The translations under genes were made by a program, and so were the position numbers. A stretch of DNA of 9,431 nt from the NCBI GenBank assembly GCA_039584685.1, contig JBDGXI010000084.1:1-9431 (forward strand). The letters are read 5' to 3'. Below the pieces are notes generated by a model. That model was given only the letters and a program-made list of their open reading frames with translations, was not told where the DNA came from and searched no databases. This document shows positions 1 through 6,576 of this stretch, piece after piece. The first letter of the stretch is position 1. Each line of letters opens with the position of its first letter. This DNA comes from Benthicola sp039584685 (lineage in GTDB: Bacteria > Gemmatimonadota > Gemmatimonadetes > Palauibacterales > Palauibacteraceae).

Positions 1-508
1 TTCGTTCCGGGCCATCGTAAACGTGTTCTCGATCACATCGGCCGACTCGGCCACGCGCATGCCTTTGCCGCCGCCACCGGCTGCCGCCTTGATGATCACC
101 GGGAAACCGATCCGGTCGGCCTCGGCACGCGCTGTCACGACATCGTCCACGGCCCCCTTCGACCCGGGAACCACCGGCACACCGGCCTCGATCATCGTGC
201 GCCGCGCCTCGGCCTTGTCCCCCATACGCCGGATCTGCTCGGCCGTCGGGCCGATGAACACGAGCCCGCTGCGGTCGGGCCTCGGCGCCGGTGATCTCAG
301 CTGCAGCCACGATCCGCGGGATGTTCAGATAGCTCTCGCGGCTCGCGGCGGGACCGATACAGATGTCCTCGTCCGAGAACCGGACGTGCAGGGAGTCTCG
401 ATCGGCCTCCGAGTACACGGCTACCGTGCCGATGCCCAGCTCACGGCATGCGCGGATCACTCGTAGCGCGATCTCGCCTCGGTTGGCGATCAGTATCTTC
501 TTGAACAC
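1..508 (-). CDS. accC: Acetyl-CoA carboxylase biotin carboxylase subunit, 5' part, frame broken by an internal deletion
   Basis: AccC carboxylates the biotin on AccB using ATP and bicarbonate, the first half-reaction of malonyl-CoA synthesis. Reading starts at a GTG (508-506) and gives MFKKILIANRGEIALR, the usual AccC N-terminus, then YLNIP and AAEITGAEA (residues 61-77, ending at base 278). The reading frame then fails. One extra C follows, and the protein resumes in another frame at base 276 as DRSGLVFIGPTAEQ, then MGDKAEARR, AGVPVVPGS and the ATP-grasp glycine loop GGGGKGM, up to the window edge. From my memory of E. coli AccC, residues 78-95 (the IHPGYGFLSEN stretch and what follows) are missing, a loss of 53 nt. 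The un-shifted frame has no stop before the edge but yields nonsense. No clear Shine-Dalgarno precedes the GTG. The gene lies 13 nt after accB. Family assignment is very sure; whether the lesion is real or an assembly error is open. Confidence 0.93.
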   Translation of the reverse strand, partial: MFKKILIANRGEIALRVIRACRELGIGTVAVYSEADRDSLHVRFSDEDICIGPAASRESYLNIPRIVAAAEITGAEARPQRARVHRPDGRADPAYGGQGRGAAHDDRGRCAGGSRVEGGRGRCRDSACRGRPDRFPGDHQGGSRWRRQRHARGRVGRCDREHVYDGPER

Positions 509-521
509 GCTTCGGACAGAC

Positions 522-1010
522 TCAGGTAGGATCGATTCGGAACAGGACCTGACCGAATTCGACCGGTTCAGCGTTATCCACACAGATCTCGCGAATCGTG
601 CCCGACACCTCCGCCTCGAGCTCGTTCATGAGCTTCATGGCCTCGAGGATGCACACGGTCTGGCCCTTTTCCACCCGGTCGCCGGTCTCGACGTAAGGCG
701 GCGCGTCCGGTGCCGGAGCCCTGTAAAACGTGCCGACCATCGGCGACGTGACCTCCGCGAGGCCCGTGTCGGAGTCGCCCTCGGCTTCCTGTGCCTCCGA
801 ATCGGGCGCAGCAGGCGCGACGGGAGCCGACGGCGGATTGCCGGCGACCGGCCCGGCCGAGGGGGCTCCCGGTACGCCAGCTGACGATACCGTCACCGGC
901 GGTGATTTAGCGATCCTGACACGCGTGCCGAGTCGGGAGATCTCCAGCGAGTCGATCCCCGACCCGTCCACCATGTCGATCAGACGTCGAATCCAGTCGA
1001 GGTCGATCAT
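522..1010 (-). CDS. accB: Acetyl-CoA carboxylase biotin carboxyl carrier protein (AccB/BCCP)
   Basis: This cytoplasmic protein carries the biotin that shuttles CO2 between biotin carboxylase and the carboxyltransferase in fatty acid synthesis. The 162-residue length is normal for the family. An N-terminal helical segment (residues 1-35, LDWIRRLIDMVDGSGI, as in other AccB) is followed by a Pro/Ala-rich flexible linker (about 36-85). The biotinyl domain (about 86-161) contains the AccB-type thumb TSPMVGTFYRAPAPD (88-102) and the biotinylation motif EAMKLMNE, with Lys126 as the predicted biotin site. The thumb separates it from ordinary lipoyl or biotinyl domains of other carboxylases. Its ATG overlaps the efp stop by 4 nt (ATGA, 1007-1010), so translation is probably coupled. 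accC follows 13 nt later, the standard accBC pair. Confidence 0.97.
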   Translation of the reverse strand: MIDLDWIRRLIDMVDGSGIDSLEISRLGTRVRIAKSPPVTVSSAGVPGAPSAGPVAGNPPSAPVAPAAPDSEAQEAEGDSDTGLAEVTSPMVGTFYRAPAPDAPPYVETGDRVEKGQTVCILEAMKLMNELEAEVSGTIREICVDNAEPVEFGQVLFRIDPT

Positions 1011-1573
1011 CGGGTCACCCGTTCGAGATACTTGTCCGTGTTTCGATCCACCTTGATCACATCGCCCTGATTGATGAACAGGGGCACCTGGACGACGGCC
1101 CCGGGCCCGAGCCGTGCCGGTTTCGTGCCTCCCTGCGCCGTGTCGCCTTTCACGCCGGGCTCGGTCTCGACGACCTCGAGCTCGACGAACTGGGGAAGCT
1201 CAACCGCGAGGACCTTGCCGTCCCGCGTGAGTCCCTCGCACTCCATGTTCTCCTCAAGGTACGGCAGCTGATCGTCTCCCACGATATCCGCTGAGAGAGG
1301 AGTCATCTCGTACGTCTCCATGTCCATGAAGTAGTACAGGCTGCCGTCGGTGTAGGAGTACTGGATCGGCCGCCTCACCAGGCGGACTTCCGTTACCTTC
1401 TCTCCAGCCCTGAACGTCTTGTCCACCACGCCCCCGGTGAGCACGGACTTGATCTTGGTGCGCACGAAGGCTCCGCCCTTGCCGGGCTTCACGTGTTGAA
1501 AGTAGGTGATCTGGTAGAGCGTCCCGTCGAGCTCGATCACCATTCCGTTTCTGAAATTCGATGTATCCGCCAT
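1007..1573 (-). CDS. efp: Translation elongation factor P (EF-P)
   Basis: EF-P binds between the P and E sites of ribosomes stalled on consecutive prolines and stimulates peptide bond formation. The product is 188 residues, the usual size, with the three expected beta-barrel domains. The N-terminal KOW-like domain carries the loop HVKPGKGGAFVRTK (28-40) with Lys32 at its tip. The middle domain contains SYTDGSLYYFMD. The C-terminal OB domain has PGVKGDTAQGGTKPA and ends GDVIKVDRNTDKYLERV. A lysine at the loop tip points to beta-lysylation or aminopentanol-type modification, not the arginine rhamnosylation type; no modification enzyme is encoded in this window. The ATG at 1573 has only a weak purine-rich leader (GGGACGG). 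The 68-nt gap to the upstream peptidase gene contains a short GC hairpin (1606-1618) without a T-run, so read-through is likely. It overlaps accB by 4 nt. Confidence 0.97.
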   Translation of the reverse strand: MADTSNFRNGMVIELDGTLYQITYFQHVKPGKGGAFVRTKIKSVLTGGVVDKTFRAGEKVTEVRLVRRPIQYSYTDGSLYYFMDMETYEMTPLSADIVGDDQLPYLEENMECEGLTRDGKVLAVELPQFVELEVVETEPGVKGDTAQGGTKPARLGPGAVVQVPLFINQGDVIKVDRNTDKYLERVTR

Positions 1574-1641
1574 TATCCGTCCCGTGATCCGTTTCTGTGT
1601 TCCGGCCGGCCCTGCCGGTGACCCGCCTCCGGACCGCTCTC

Positions 1642-2742
1642 TCAGATCTCTCTCAGGACGAGGGGGAAGCCGGTCAGCACCTCAGGGCCGCCTTCGCCCG
1701 CCACCACCATTTCCTCCAGCCTGACTCCGCCTCGGCCCGGAAGATACACCGCGGGCTCGATCGTGACCACGCTTCCGGCGCGTAGAGTCTCCCGCGAGCG
1801 TGAGTTCACGCTCGGCCTCTCGTGAACCTCGAGGCCGACCCCGTGGCCGGTCCCGTGCCCGAAACGGTCCCCGAATCCCGCGTCCGCGATGACATCCCGC
1901 GCAGCGCGATCCACATCCCGGGCGGGGACGCCCGCCCGGGTGGCCGCCACACCCGCGCACACGGCTTCCGAGACCACCCCATGGATCTCGCGCTGCCAGG
2001 CAGCCGGAGACCCCAGCACGACGGTGCGCGTCATGTCCGAACAGTAACCCTCGACCGTGGCCCCGAAATCGATGAGAAGCAGATCACCCTCCTCCAATCT
2101 TCGCCCGCCCGGCTTCGCGTGCGGCAGAGCGCTCCGCGGCCCCGACGCGACGATGGGATCGAATGGATTGGACTCCGAACCGGCCAGCCGGAGGCGATAG
2201 ACGAGTTCCGCGGCCAGATCTCTCTCCGACACCCCCTCCGCAACGACCCCGAGGAGATCTTCCAGTGCCTGCTCGGCAAGCCGCACGGCCCGGGTGATCG
2301 ACTCGATCTCCCCGGAATCCTTGGCTGAGCGCAGTTCGTCCACCAGGGGGCCCGACGGCTCCCACATTACGCCGCCGCAGCACTCGCCCAGCGCGCGGCG
2401 GTCGCGGACGGTGAGGCTGTGGTCCTCGAAGCCCACCCTGGGACCGGATTCCCCTTCATCCAGGCAGCGCGCCACCTCCCGGAACAGATCGGACTCGGCG
2501 ATGGCGATCGAGACGCCGTCCCATATCTCCTCGGAGGCCTGAGTACGGTACCTGAAGTCCGTGATCAGCGTTGCGGATCCCGGCTCGACGATCAGGAACG
2601 CGGAGGAGCCCGTGAAGCCGGAAAGCCAGCGGATGCTCGGTAGGTGGCTGACGAGGAGGGCGTCCAGGTGCGAATCGTGCAATCGATCGCGGACGTTTCG
2701 CAGCCTCAGGCCACGCGCGTCCCAGGCGGGCTCGGCGCTCAC
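1642..2742 (-). CDS. M24 family Xaa-Pro aminopeptidase/dipeptidase (YqhT-like)
   Basis: This is a cytoplasmic metallopeptidase that removes residues N-terminal to proline or splits Xaa-Pro dipeptides. The 366-residue product has a creatinase-type N-terminal domain (about 12-140, with SIRWLSGFTGSSAFL) and a pita-bread catalytic domain (about 145-365). All five predicted metal ligands are present: Asp225 (LIDFGA), Asp236 (SDMTRT), His300 (GHGTGHGVGLEVHE), Glu329 (TIEPAVYLPG) and Glu343 (RLEEM). The catalytic histidines aligned with PepP are also visible, at 208 (LPHAKP), 296 and 307. The GTG start overlaps the aroQ stop (GTGA, 2739-2742). Its place between aroQ and efp matches Bacillus yqhT. 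The length is nearer to the short YqhT/PepQ-like group than to the 441-residue E. coli PepP, so I leave the choice between aminopeptidase and prolidase open. Confidence 0.93.
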   Translation of the reverse strand: MSAEPAWDARGLRLRNVRDRLHDSHLDALLVSHLPSIRWLSGFTGSSAFLIVEPGSATLITDFRYRTQASEEIWDGVSIAIAESDLFREVARCLDEGESGPRVGFEDHSLTVRDRRALGECCGGVMWEPSGPLVDELRSAKDSGEIESITRAVRLAEQALEDLLGVVAEGVSERDLAAELVYRLRLAGSESNPFDPIVASGPRSALPHAKPGGRRLEEGDLLLIDFGATVEGYCSDMTRTVVLGSPAAWQREIHGVVSEAVCAGVAATRAGVPARDVDRAARDVIADAGFGDRFGHGTGHGVGLEVHERPSVNSRSRETLRAGSVVTIEPAVYLPGRGGVRLEEMVVAGEGGPEVLTGFPLVLREI

Positions 2743-3194
2743 GCGTCAGGACGAAGGTGAGCGGCGAGAGCCCTCAGTCCGAGCAGGTAGCTGTCCCTAC
2801 CGAATCCGCTCACGATTCCAACGGCGATGTCCGAGAGAAGAGAGTGATGGCGGAACGGCTCCCGCGCCCAGATGTTGGTCAGATGAACCTCCACGAAAGG
2901 CACGGCGGCGGCGAGAAGCGCATCCCGGAGGGCGACGCTCGTGTGTGTGTAAGCGGCCGCGTTGACCAGCATCCCGTCCTGACGGGACCCGACGTCACGC
3001 ACCCAGTCGGTCAACTCGCCTTCGTGGTTGGACTGCTTCGTCGTGATCCGAGCCCCGAGCTCCGCTCCCAGCGCCTCCAGCGCCGAGAGTATGCCGCTCA
3101 GTCCATCGTCACCATACAGCTGCGGTTCGCGGGTGCCCAGCAGGTCCAGGTTCGGGCCGTTCAGGACCCCGACGGCCAGGTCCGGGAGCGTCAC
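2739..3194 (-). CDS. aroQ: Type II 3-dehydroquinate dehydratase
   Basis: This enzyme converts 3-dehydroquinate to 3-dehydroshikimate, the third step of the shikimate pathway, in the cytoplasm as a dodecamer of small subunits. The 151-residue product is full length. Family motifs run in order: VLNGPNLDLLGTREPQLYG (10-28), KQSNHEGEL (53-61), AYTHTSVALRDAL (81-93), and VEVHLTNIWAREPFRHHS (101-118). Predicted active-site residues are all present by comparison with the M. tuberculosis enzyme: Arg22, Tyr27, Asn78, His84, Glu102, His104 and Arg115. One small difference is NAAAYTHTS where most homologues read NPGAYTHTS. The GTG start overlaps the TPR gene stop (GTGA, 3191-3194) and the stop overlaps the peptidase start, so it is translationally coupled on both sides. 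Confidence 0.97.
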   Translation of the reverse strand: MTLPDLAVGVLNGPNLDLLGTREPQLYGDDGLSGILSALEALGAELGARITTKQSNHEGELTDWVRDVGSRQDGMLVNAAAYTHTSVALRDALLAAAVPFVEVHLTNIWAREPFRHHSLLSDIAVGIVSGFGRDSYLLGLRALAAHLRPDA

Positions 3195-4399
3195 GAGTCC
3201 GCCTTGAGCCTCTGGATCCAGTCGAGAACCAGGCCGCTGGGCTCCGCAGACTCGAGATCGGGATCCGGACCGGGGTCGAGATCGAGACCGGAGGCGGAGG
3301 CGGAACCGGGATCGGGCAGCGCGCCGGCATGTTCCTCGCCCATGCGCAGCAGGCGGCGCAGCTCCTCGGCAACCGGGAAGCCCTTCGGGCGGCCAAGCGG
3401 GGCGGGTACGCCCTCTGCATCGGCAACCGCCGGCCCTTCGCCGGCGTCCTCTCCGGGCGCCCCACCAGGGTCGGCAGGCTCACCTGGGACCGGCCGGCCC
3501 TTTTCCCTAAGCGCCTCGAGCCGTGCCAGAAGCTCGGGATCGCCGGGCGAATCCTTCAACAGTTCCTCGTAGATCTCCGCGGCCTCTCGATCGAGTCCCT
3601 GCTCCGCGTACAGGTCGGCCATCGTGCGCGTCAGGAGATCCGCATCCTGTGACGGCGCGGGCTCCGTGGCTTCAGGCTCGTCTTCGTACCACCACGTATC
3701 CTCGGCCTTGACCGTCTGAGGAACGTGTCCGTTCAGGATGGCCTCCACGACCTCGTCCGCAGGCCGGAGCTCATCCGGGGGCTGATCATGAGGCGGAGTC
3801 TCATCCGCGCCGCGGTCCATGCCCGGCTCCTGGCCGGGGGACTCCTCCCCCGCAACATCCGCTATGCCAGCCGCCGAATCGCTCCACCAGACCGGGGCGT
3901 CTCCTCCATCGAGGGTCACCGCAGAGTCGTCCCACCAGGCCCTGGACTCATCCCCGTCCGGGCTATTCGGTCCCGGATCGGCCGGATCGGACTCCAGCTC
4001 TGTCAGTCGCCTCCGCGCCTCGAGGTTCGTGGGATCGATCTGCACCAGCCGGCCGTACCAGTGGAGGGCTTCACCGGCATCCCCCCGCTCGTCGGCCAGC
4101 CCGGCCAGCTCCATGATCGCCACGAGATTCCCACCGTCCAGCTCGAGCACGCGCCGAAACGACTCGAGCGTCTCGTCGATCCGGCCGAGGTCGCGGAGCG
4201 TTCGGGCCCTCACGATATGCCCGCTCGGATAGTCAGGATGCCGCAGGAGCCCAACCTCCAGCACGGCCAGCGCCCTGTCGGGCTGTCCGGCCTTCCTGTA
4301 GGCGTCCGCCAGGCGAGCGAACACCAGCGTGTCGGGCTGCCGTCGATACTGCTCCTCGAAGCGCTGGATTTCGTCGCTGGCAGAAGAATCGGGGCCCAT
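3191..4399 (-). CDS. TPR protein with a disordered linker carrying three WW-acidic motifs
   Basis: This is a 402-residue protein of unknown role, probably a protein-interaction scaffold. It has no signal peptide or membrane segment. Three tetratricopeptide units occupy about residues 21-125 (for example LADAYRKAGQPDRALAVLE, then LGRIDETLESFRRVLELD). A Pro/Asp/Glu/Ser-rich linker follows (about 135-250), then a further TPR-like hairpin (253-290, MADLYAEQGLDREAAEIYEE). The tail is low in complexity (300-385) and ends in a short amphipathic segment, LVLDWIQRLK. The linker contains WWDDSA (155), WWSDSA (171) and WWYEDE (236). I chose the ATG at 4399, not the in-frame ATG at 4528. The extra 43 residues look non-coding, and a good promoter (4462-4491) lies between the two ATGs. 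It is the first gene of the aroQ-efp-acc unit and shares a GTGA overlap with aroQ. Confidence 0.85.
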   Translation of the reverse strand: MGPDSSASDEIQRFEEQYRRQPDTLVFARLADAYRKAGQPDRALAVLEVGLLRHPDYPSGHIVRARTLRDLGRIDETLESFRRVLELDGGNLVAIMELAGLADERGDAGEALHWYGRLVQIDPTNLEARRRLTELESDPADPGPNSPDGDESRAWWDDSAVTLDGGDAPVWWSDSAAGIADVAGEESPGQEPGMDRGADETPPHDQPPDELRPADEVVEAILNGHVPQTVKAEDTWWYEDEPEATEPAPSQDADLLTRTMADLYAEQGLDREAAEIYEELLKDSPGDPELLARLEALREKGRPVPGEPADPGGAPGEDAGEGPAVADAEGVPAPLGRPKGFPVAEELRRLLRMGEEHAGALPDPGSASASGLDLDPGPDPDLESAEPSGLVLDWIQRLKADS

Positions 4400-4461
4400 G
4401 GCGTTTTCTGCGTCCGTTGAACGGGATCGGGGAATCACTGGTCTGGCCCGGGAACGCGAGG

Positions 4462-4491
4462 AAGTTACCGGCCCGCGTTCTCCAGTGTCAA
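4462..4491 (-). promoter_or_regulatory. Sigma-70-type promoter for the TPR-aroQ-efp-acc operon
   Basis: On the minus strand a perfect -35 box TTGACA (4491-4486) is followed by an 18-nt spacer and a TAACTT -10 (4467-4462). TAACTT fits TANNNT, common in high-GC bacteria, but matches TATAAT in only 3 of 6 positions. Transcription would begin near 4455 and leave a leader of about 55 nt before the ATG at 4399. Its position rules against the upstream ATG at 4528 as the start. Confidence 0.55.
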
Positions 4492-4618
4492 CGCGCGCGA
4501 AGGCAGTTCGTATTGCCTGTCCCGGCATGTCGGAATAGGTTTTTCCGCTTCCCTCTTCCGCGATGAGGCGGGCGACAGGGGCATTCTCGACCCCGCATTG
4601 AACGATGTTGGATCGCGT

Positions 4619-4632
4619 TCCTGATTTCAGGA
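4619..4632 (+). promoter_or_regulatory. Inverted repeat in the leader of the PpiD-like gene
   Basis: The sequence TCCTGA-TT-TCAGGA is a perfect 6-bp inverted repeat with a 2-nt centre. It lies a few bases upstream of the ribosome binding site of the plus-strand gene, in the 255-nt divergent region. It could be an operator or only a chance palindrome. I could not find a convincing plus-strand -35/-10 pair; the best -35 candidate is TTGAAC at 4598-4603, with no good -10 partner. Confidence 0.22.
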
Positions 4633-4636
4633 CATA

Positions 4637-4643
4637 GAAGGAG
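4637..4643 (+). promoter_or_regulatory. Ribosome binding site of the PpiD-like gene
   Basis: GAAGGAG ends 11 nt before the first of three consecutive ATG codons (4655, 4658, 4661). That spacing is already slightly long, so the first ATG is favoured as the start. Confidence 0.65.
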
Positions 4644-4654
4644 TCGGTAGTCGT

Positions 4655-6481
4655 ATGATGATGCGCTCGATTCGGGCGAACACGAAGTGGATCATGGTCT
4701 TCCTGGCAGTGGCCTTCGCGGCCTGGCTGGTGCTCGACTGGGTTCAGAGCCGGGACACGCAGGCGTCCGCGGGGGCAAACCCGGTGATCGCTGTCGTGAA
4801 TGGCCAGGAAATCCGGTACGTGCAGTGGAGCAACACTCTCGAAGTGGCCCTGAACAACGCTCGGGTGGCAAGCGGCGGTGCCGTGATGACCGACGAGGAG
4901 ACTCGCCAGGTCGAGCGACTGGCCTGGGATCAGCTGATCCAGGAAGTCCTCATCCAGCAGGAAATCGACCGGCTCGGGATCACGGTCACGGATGCCGAGG
5001 TTCAGCAGGCGTTCCGGCTGTCACCCCCGCCGGATCTGATGCGCTATCCGGCGTTCATGACCGACGGCGTATTCGACTACGCCAAATACCAGCAATTCTT
5101 CTCCGATCCGAGCGTGGACGAGCAGATCCTGCTTCAGATCGAGTCCTACTACCGGCAGACGCTCCCGCGGGCCAGGCTCAGCCAGATGCTTCAGCAGGGT
5201 GGAGCCATCAGCGATGCCGAGCTGTGGCAGGAGTTCAGGGATCGGAACGAGGCGGCCACGGTCACCTTTGCCTCCGTGCCGGTAAGCGGAGACCTCCAGG
5301 TCGAGGTCCCGGAGTCGGAGATGCGCGCGTACTACCGAGACCATATCGAAGACTACGAGCGGCCGGCCACGGCCACCATCAGCATCGTGAGCTTCTCGAC
5401 TACTCCCGGGACGCGCGACACCGCGTACGCCCGTGCGTTGGCAGACTCGATCCGTGTCTCAGTGCTGGATGGCACGATGACCTTCGAAGAGGCCGCGGCC
5501 CAGTCATCCGCCGATGCCACCACCCGCGGGGCCGGCGGCCAGCTCGGGCGATTTGGCCCGGGACAGCTCCTTCCGGCCTTCGACGAAGCCATAGCCGGGC
5601 TGGAAGCAGGCGACGTGACCGAGCCGGTCCTGTCCCCGCAGGGATTGCACGTTCTGAGCGTCACCGAGCGTACGGGTGACACCGTCGCGGTGTCGCACAT
5701 CCTGCTCTCCATCGAGCTATCCCCCGATGGAGAGGATGAGACCTTCGATCTCATGGACGAGTTCGAGGGCGCGGCCCTCATCAATGGACTGGCCGCAGCC
5801 GCCGATTCCCTGGGCGTCCCGATAGCGGCGGACGTTACGGTGACCGAGGGCTTCGACTTCGTTCCGGGTGCCGGCGCGTTGGGCGTGGCGGTGGACTGGG
5901 CTCTCGATCCGCTGTCCCCGCTCGACGAGGTCAGCGAGTTCTTCCAGAACGCCACGGGTTATCACATGATCGAGGTATCGGGACGCGTTCCCGGCGGGAC
6001 GTTCGGTTTTGATGAGGTGCGCGACCAGATCCGGGAGACCCTGGCCCGCGAGAAGCGACGCGAGGCAGGCCTGGAAGCGGCGCGGAACCAGTGGACGGAC
6101 GTGGAGGCCGGCATCGGACTCGAAGATGCGGCCGCCCGGCTCAACTGGACGATCGGGACGGCGGGGCCCTTCACGCGTCGACAGTTTGCGGCCGGCCTCG
6201 GTCGGAACACCGAGGCCGTGGGAGCAGCGTTCGCGACGCCGCCCGGAGAGATAGCCGGCCCCCTGGACGCAGGTGACGCCGTCGTCTTCCTGCGTGTGGA
6301 CGACCGCACGCAGGCCAGTCCCGAGCTATTCGTCGCGGTCCGGGAGCAGCTCAGGTCGCAAATGCAGCTTCAGGCTGCACAGACGAACGTGACGCGGTGG
6401 ATCGAGGGTCTCCGAGAGACGGCGACGATCGTGGATCGTCGGGACAGGCTGAACCGGCAGGCCGCGGCCGCGGCGTCGTAG
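4655..6481 (+). CDS. PpiD/SurA-like membrane-anchored periplasmic foldase (peptidylprolyl isomerase family)
   Basis: This is predicted to be an inner-membrane-anchored chaperone that meets proteins emerging into the periplasm. The 608-residue product resembles E. coli PpiD (about 620). It has one N-terminal membrane helix (about 12-29, positive residues before it), then a SurA-N-like helical region (45-200, starting with VIAVVNGQEI). A parvulin domain follows (about 238-340, with GGQLGRFGPGQLLPAFDEA and GLHVLSV). Residues 343-445 look like a second, decayed parvulin module (VSHILL, then GYHMIEVSGR). Residues 497-550 resemble the C-terminal PpiD module. The parvulin domain opens with TISIVSF and lacks the usual active-site histidine (ARHIL type). 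E. coli PpiD lacks it too, so the role is probably chaperone and not isomerase. The protein has no cysteine. It is transcribed alone, divergent from the TPR-aroQ operon and convergent with tatA. Confidence 0.88.
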   Translation: MMMRSIRANTKWIMVFLAVAFAAWLVLDWVQSRDTQASAGANPVIAVVNGQEIRYVQWSNTLEVALNNARVASGGAVMTDEETRQVERLAWDQLIQEVLIQQEIDRLGITVTDAEVQQAFRLSPPPDLMRYPAFMTDGVFDYAKYQQFFSDPSVDEQILLQIESYYRQTLPRARLSQMLQQGGAISDAELWQEFRDRNEAATVTFASVPVSGDLQVEVPESEMRAYYRDHIEDYERPATATISIVSFSTTPGTRDTAYARALADSIRVSVLDGTMTFEEAAAQSSADATTRGAGGQLGRFGPGQLLPAFDEAIAGLEAGDVTEPVLSPQGLHVLSVTERTGDTVAVSHILLSIELSPDGEDETFDLMDEFEGAALINGLAAAADSLGVPIAADVTVTEGFDFVPGAGALGVAVDWALDPLSPLDEVSEFFQNATGYHMIEVSGRVPGGTFGFDEVRDQIRETLAREKRREAGLEAARNQWTDVEAGIGLEDAAARLNWTIGTAGPFTRRQFAAGLGRNTEAVGAAFATPPGEIAGPLDAGDAVVFLRVDDRTQASPELFVAVREQLRSQMQLQAAQTNVTRWIEGLRETATIVDRRDRLNRQAAAAAS

Positions 6482-6491
6482 TCGGCAGGGG

Positions 6492-6511
6492 GAGCCGGGC
6501 AGGTCCGGCTC
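6492..6511 (+). terminator. Hairpin just after the PpiD-like gene
   Basis: GAGCCGG and CCGGCTC form a perfect 7-bp stem with a 6-nt loop, 11 nt after the stop codon. It is followed by GCTTCCTTA, which is only partly T-rich. Intrinsic termination is therefore plausible but not strong. Confidence 0.45.
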
Positions 6512-6537
6512 GCTTCCTTACGGTCGATTCCGGGTGA

Positions 6538-6560
6538 GGCGGGGGCCACAGCTCCCCGCC
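6538..6560. terminator. GC-rich hairpin between convergent genes
   Basis: GGCGGGG and CCCCGCC form a 7-bp stem around a 9-nt loop. A second register pairs AGGCGG (6537-6542) with CCGCCT (6559-6564). It lies 17 nt past the tatA stop on the minus strand and downstream of the PpiD-like gene on the plus strand. Neither side has a T-run, so it may slow polymerase or protect mRNA 3' ends instead of terminating alone. Confidence 0.35.
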
Positions 6561-6576
6561 GCCTATCTCCCGCCAG

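Noticed and set aside
23..466. Plus-strand frame opposite accC
   Set aside because: Both minus-strand segments here match AccC strongly; the plus frame is antisense noise that stays open partly because of codon bias.
1606..1618. CCGGC-CCT-GCCGG hairpin between the peptidase gene and efp
   Set aside because: The stem is short with a 3-nt loop and no T-run; it is not enough to call a terminator or riboswitch in a 68-nt gap.
3240..3320. Repetitive gatcgg/gaccgg/ggaggc tract resembling a DNA repeat
   Set aside because: It is the coding sequence for the Asp/Pro/Gly-rich tail of the TPR protein; units are irregular and stay in frame.
2757..3572. 271-codon plus-strand frame across aroQ and the TPR gene
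   Set aside because: It lies antisense to two well-supported overlapping genes, and its low-complexity Ser/Gly/Pro end mirrors the TPR protein tail.
4687..5679. 330-codon plus-strand frame inside the PpiD-like gene
   Set aside because: It is the +2 frame of a well-supported gene, rich in Arg/Gly/Pro with no recognisable motif.
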